Assembly (NCBI GenBank): GCA_031268525.1
Contig: JAIRXA010000109.1
Span: 1 to 7,305 of the forward strand
Direction of reading: 5' to 3'
Source of the DNA: Coriobacteriales bacterium
GTDB lineage: Bacteria; Actinomycetota; Coriobacteriia; Coriobacteriales; UBA8131
DNA length: 7,305 nt
Shown here: piece after piece, positions 5,030 through 7,305 of the stretch
Numbering within the stretch: position 1 is the stretch's first letter
Layout: each line of letters opens with the position of its first letter
Notes under the pieces: model-generated
The model's database searches: none
Told to the model about the DNA's origin: nothing
What the model saw: only the letters and a program-made list of their open reading frames with translations
Translations under genes and position numbers: made by a program

Positions 5030-5608
5030 TTAACTCCGGTAGACGATCTGCCCGGTAGCGGGGTCCATGCTTTCGATAATTGCCAGCGACTCCAGGCGAT
5101 AGCCGCGCTCACGGAGCGTACGACCTCCCTGCTGAAAACCTTTCTCGATGACAATGCCGATGCCCTCGATGGTGGCGCCAGCCTCCTCGGTCATCTCGAT
5201 CAGACCATTGAGGGCGCAGCCATTGGCAAGAAAATCATCGATGATCAACACATGGTCATCACCGCTGACGTATTTCTTGGAGATGATGACATCAAAGATG
5301 CGCCGGTGGGTGAAGCTCTCAACACGCGTGGTATACACGTCGCCTTCAAGGTTGATGGATTGCGCCTTCTTCGCGAAGACAATCGGCACATTGAGGTGGC
5401 GAGCGGCAGCGTAGGCGATAGCGATGCCCGAAGCCTCGATAGTCAGCACCTTGTTTATCGGGCGTCCAGAGAAAAGGCGCGCAAATTCCGCACCGATGGC
5501 GTCGATCAATGCCGTGTCCACCTGATGGTTGAGGAAGCTGTCGACTTTGAGCACGTCGTCGGTCTTGATGATGCCTTCGTGCTTGATGCGCTCCTTGAGC
5601 AGTTGCAT
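5030..5608 (-). CDS. xpt: Xanthine phosphoribosyltransferase
   Basis: A 192-residue cytoplasmic enzyme that converts xanthine and PRPP to XMP plus pyrophosphate in purine salvage. It matches the Xpt family from end to end: start MQLLKERIKHEGIIKTDDVLKVDSFLNHQVD, the TIEASGIAIA base-binding segment (56-65), the VFAKK segment (77-81), the PRPP-binding motif VLIIDDFLANG (120-130) and GIGIVIEKGFQ (149-159). The length is as expected for the family. The frame stays open upstream to 5698, but the extra 30 residues are unlike any Xpt, so the ATG at 5608, with AGGGAAG upstream, is chosen. The gene follows the glycosylase-epimerase fusion on the same strand after a 182-base gap. I see no purine-riboswitch consensus in that gap, although many Firmicute xpt genes have one. 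Confidence 0.95.
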   Translation of the reverse strand: MQLLKERIKHEGIIKTDDVLKVDSFLNHQVDTALIDAIGAEFARLFSGRPINKVLTIEASGIAIAYAAARHLNVPIVFAKKAQSINLEGDVYTTRVESFTHRRIFDVIISKKYVSGDDHVLIIDDFLANGCALNGLIEMTEEAGATIEGIGIVIEKGFQQGGRTLRERGYRLESLAIIESMDPATGQIVYRS

Positions 5609-5790
5609 GGGCTGCTTCCCTGTCCTCTCGGTGTTCCCGGTCATAACGCTCACACGCCTTGCGCACCGCGGGTGTTGCAATCTGCGGGTACTACACATCG
5701 CCTATGCTGAAGGTCGCCTCTGCTGCAAGCCGCGCATGTTGCAAGCATTCTAGCGCACCTGAGCGCTCGGATGTGGCGGGAGAAAACCTC
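5609..5790 (-). other. 182-bp gap between the fusion gene and xpt
   Basis: No gene, convincing promoter, terminator or purine-riboswitch core was found. The octamer TTGCAACA (minus strand) occurs twice, at 5680-5673 and 5744-5737, 64 bases apart, and related TTGCAG lies between them. The perfect palindrome GAGCGCTC is at 5761-5768. These could be regulatory for xpt, but the evidence is weak. Confidence 0.3.
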
Positions 5791-6975
5791 TCAGTCGGGA
5801 AGTCTGACGCCGATGTCGGCAACCACCAGCTTACCTGCGTGGCTGCGACCCGGCTCAAAGAGCATGCCGAGTTTGTTGTAGGCAAAGGTAAGGGTGCTGT
5901 CGGCGTACACTGCCGCACCAAGCACTTCGCCGGTGTCCGCACTGATCCCGGATGGGATGTCAACCGCCAGCACTCGGGCGCCAGCCGAGCGCATGTCATT
6001 GATCGCCTCAACCGCCTGACGATATGCGCCGGTCAGAGGGCGGGCGAGTCCGATACCAAAGAGGGCATCGATGATCGTCTTGGGTGTGGGTATCAATTCG
6101 CCCCGGTTCGCGAGCGCCGCAAGCTCTTCAAGTCCTGCAAAACTCACGGCAACTCCGGCTGCCTGCGCCCAGGTCAGTTGCTGTCGACACTCTCTGCTCA
6201 GATGATCCAGATTGCCGATAAGCAGCGCTTCAGCTCTGATACCTTGCTGATGCAGTAGGCGGGCCAGAGCCAGTCCGTCTCCGCCATTATTGCCCGTACC
6301 GCAGACGCAGAGGACACAGCCCAGATCGAAATCGTTCTCAGCACCCACAAGCGTATCGACGACTGCTGAAGCCGCACGCTCCATCAACATCAGCGAGGGA
6401 ATACCCCGATTGTCGATGGTAAAACGATCCGCGACCTTCATGCCGGCGGCCGAAACCACCTCGCCACGCACGACACGCCCGAGAGTGCCCCACAGCAAGG
6501 AGAAATCCGAGCGGCTCTGCGTTGCCCGATTGGCCGGACTGCTTGAGGGCAGATACACCGCGCGCATTTTCGCTTCGCTGGCTGCAAGGCGATTGAACAG
6601 CGAGGTGGCGGTTCGACCGGTCGTGAAAATGGTGTTGACACGCGAATCGGCAATCAATTCCGAGAAACGATTGGGCACGGGATCGCGGATACTGGCATCC
6701 GCGGCGCCCTCGATACGACAGGAATGCAACACATCCCAGAGAGCAACATGGTTATCCAGCAACAATGCGGTTTTGTCCGCAACGGACGCAGTGGCTGGCA
6801 GGCGAGGTACCCCCAGAGAGTCGGCCAGCGCGGTCCAGAAGAGGTTTTGAGGATTTCCGAAGTAGAATCCCTCGGATCGTGAGCGCGGCGAAGGGAAGGT
6901 GCCGAGAAGCAGCACCCGCGAATCGTGGTCGTAGATCGGCCACCACGGATGTGTCAGTACCTCATACATATCCAT
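5791..6975 (-). CDS. Fusion: hypoxanthine/uracil-DNA glycosylase (family 6) + NAD(P)HX epimerase (YjeF_N)
   Basis: A 394-residue single-frame protein with two recognisable domains. Residues 1 to about 168 match the family-6 UDG superfamily (hypoxanthine-DNA glycosylase): motif 1 GTFPSPRSRSEGFYFGNPQN then LFW (25-47; a catalytic Asn is expected at 41 or 44) and motif 2 LPSSSPAN (142-149). This domain should excise deaminated bases from DNA. Residues about 172-394 match the N-terminal YjeF domain, the epimerase that interconverts R and S forms of hydrated NAD(P)H: MKVADRFTIDNRGIPSLMLM (179-198), nucleotide-binding CGTGNNGGDGLALAR (225-239), IIDALFGIG with Asp303 as likely catalytic acid, VDIPSGISADTG (338-349) and TFAYNKLG (363-370). 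The partner dehydratase domain, often fused to the epimerase in bacteria, is absent. There is almost no linker between domains. The ATG at 6975 lacks a clear ribosome binding site; another ATG is two codons later. The closest symbol for the second domain would be nnrE, but none is assigned because of the fusion. Confidence 0.88.
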   Translation of the reverse strand: MDMYEVLTHPWWPIYDHDSRVLLLGTFPSPRSRSEGFYFGNPQNLFWTALADSLGVPRLPATASVADKTALLLDNHVALWDVLHSCRIEGAADASIRDPVPNRFSELIADSRVNTIFTTGRTATSLFNRLAASEAKMRAVYLPSSSPANRATQSRSDFSLLWGTLGRVVRGEVVSAAGMKVADRFTIDNRGIPSLMLMERAASAVVDTLVGAENDFDLGCVLCVCGTGNNGGDGLALARLLHQQGIRAEALLIGNLDHLSRECRQQLTWAQAAGVAVSFAGLEELAALANRGELIPTPKTIIDALFGIGLARPLTGAYRQAVEAINDMRSAGARVLAVDIPSGISADTGEVLGAAVYADSTLTFAYNKLGMLFEPGRSHAGKLVVADIGVRLPD

Positions 6976-7131
6976 GCCAATCTGGGGTCAGTCGCCCGAA
7001 CTCGGTCTGTCTCCTGTCTTGCTTCAGGGAAGTGCCCCTGTCGGCAGCATTCAGGTTTCACAACATATTCTGCCACAAACTCCAACAAAGAGTCGGCACA
7101 CTGCCCCCCTCCCCGTACGTCCAGTCCGCCA
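6976..7131. other. Divergent intergenic region
   Basis: This separates the minus-strand fusion gene from the plus-strand brnT promoter. It contains a small inverted repeat CAGGG/CCCTG with a 6-base loop near 7026-7041 and a pyrimidine-rich GTCTGTCTCCTGTCTT stretch. I found no convincing promoter for the fusion gene and no coding potential. Confidence 0.4.
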
Positions 7132-7162
7132 TTGACAAACAGTATGATGTAACTACAATGTA
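7132..7162 (+). promoter_or_regulatory. Promoter and candidate operator of brnT
   Basis: The -35 TTGACA (7132-7137) is perfect. The -10 TACAAT (7154-7159) matches five of six positions, with a 16-base spacer. The start of transcription would fall at about 7165-7167, on the ATG itself at 7166. The palindrome TACAATGTA (7154-7162, perfect around its centre) covers the -10, and TGTAA occurs at 7148-7152 and 7159-7163, 11 bases apart (one helical turn). This suggests an autoregulatory operator. Confidence 0.65.
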
Positions 7163-7165
7163 ATT

Positions 7166-7305
7166 ATGAATGATTTAGTATTTGAATGGGACAAGGAAAA
7201 GGACCTGAGCAATCAAAAGAAACACGGTGTTTCTTTTGATGAAGCAAAGACAGTTTTTTATGACCCAATCGCTCGAGTGATTGCTGACCCTAAGCATTCC
7301 GACGC
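7166..7305 (+). CDS. brnT: BrnT-family toxin, N-terminal part (partial)
   Basis: The first 46 codons of a protein that runs off the right edge, starting MNDLVFEWDKEKDLSNQKKH then GVSFDEAKTVFYDP. The FEWD..K...N..KHGVSF.EA..VF.DP pattern is the N-terminal signature of BrnT (DUF497), a ribonuclease toxin with a RelE-like fold that inhibits translation and is neutralised by the ribbon-helix-helix antitoxin BrnA, normally encoded immediately downstream. No Shine-Dalgarno sequence precedes the ATG, and the promoter places the transcript start at the ATG, so translation is probably leaderless. The gene is AT-richer than the upstream GC-rich genes, consistent with mobile toxin-antitoxin modules. The antitoxin lies outside the window and cannot be confirmed. 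Confidence 0.85.
   Translation, partial: MNDLVFEWDKEKDLSNQKKHGVSFDEAKTVFYDPIARVIADPKHSD

Noticed and set aside
5609..5698. N-terminally extended Xpt starting at 5698 or 5644
   Set aside because: The extra residues are Arg/Cys-rich and unlike the family. Homology begins exactly at the ATG at 5608.
4889..5710. 273-codon plus-strand frame over xpt
   Set aside because: It is antisense to a clearly recognised Xpt and begins inside the intergenic repeat.
5609..5790. Purine riboswitch upstream of xpt
   Set aside because: The conserved three-way-junction and loop sequences of the purine aptamer could not be found on the minus strand here.
5659..6258. Plus-strand frame opposite the epimerase domain
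   Set aside because: It is antisense to strong YjeF_N motifs and has no recognisable domain.
5791..6975. Frameshift or loss of the dehydratase domain as explanation for the short YjeF protein
   Set aside because: The frame ends cleanly after the epimerase fold (VVADIGV), and the following 182 bases encode no dehydratase remnant. Stand-alone epimerases are common.

Overview
The window looks like a mostly GC-rich bacterial chromosome, probably a high-GC Gram-positive. The style of the proteins (an ABC exporter half with a large extracellular loop, a Tat lipoprotein, ribbon-helix-helix toxin-antitoxin pairs) makes me lean towards a coriobacterial actinobacterium. That placement is an impression from protein style, not a measurement.

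Layout. (1) Positions 1-3304, minus strand: a tight operon reading marR-like regulator, then one half of a heterodimeric ABC exporter, then the first five codons of the next gene. Each junction is a 4-base ATGA overlap. A good sigma-70-type promoter (TTGACT-16-TATACT) precedes the regulator. Both complete proteins carry in-frame coding repeats: a 9-bp minisatellite inside the nucleotide-binding domain, a 12-bp repeat in the extracellular loop, and a 45-bp repeat in the Arg/Asp/His-rich N-terminal extension of the regulator. The nucleotide-binding domain has Asp for the catalytic Glu and Gln for the switch His, so it is the degenerate half of an asymmetric pair. (2) 3339-3948, minus strand: a two-gene toxin-antitoxin-like module, toxin-like gene first (TTG start), with twin 11-bp palindromes beside its promoter. 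(3) 3990-5030: a visibly AT-richer plus-strand gene for a Tat-exported lipoprotein with leucine-rich repeats, bracketed by 44-bp inverted repeats (37 of 44 identical) and further short shared motifs. It looks like an acquired cassette. (4) 5030-6975, minus strand: xpt (xanthine phosphoribosyltransferase), preceded by an unusual fusion of a family-6 uracil/hypoxanthine-DNA glycosylase to an NAD(P)HX epimerase (YjeF N-terminal domain). (5) 7132 to the end, plus strand: promoter and first 46 codons of a BrnT-family toxin, apparently leaderless.

How they fit together. The regulator very likely controls its own operon and hence the exporter. The xpt/fusion pair shares a theme of purine and nicotinamide-nucleotide housekeeping: removal of deaminated bases from DNA, repair of hydrated NAD(P)H, and purine-base salvage. 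The two toxin-antitoxin loci and the repeat-flanked lipoprotein give the rest an accessory character.

The strongest candidate for something undescribed is the glycosylase-epimerase fusion. Next come the repeat-flanked lipoprotein cassette and the minisatellite-bearing exporter operon. No RNA genes, CRISPR arrays or intact transposase genes were seen.
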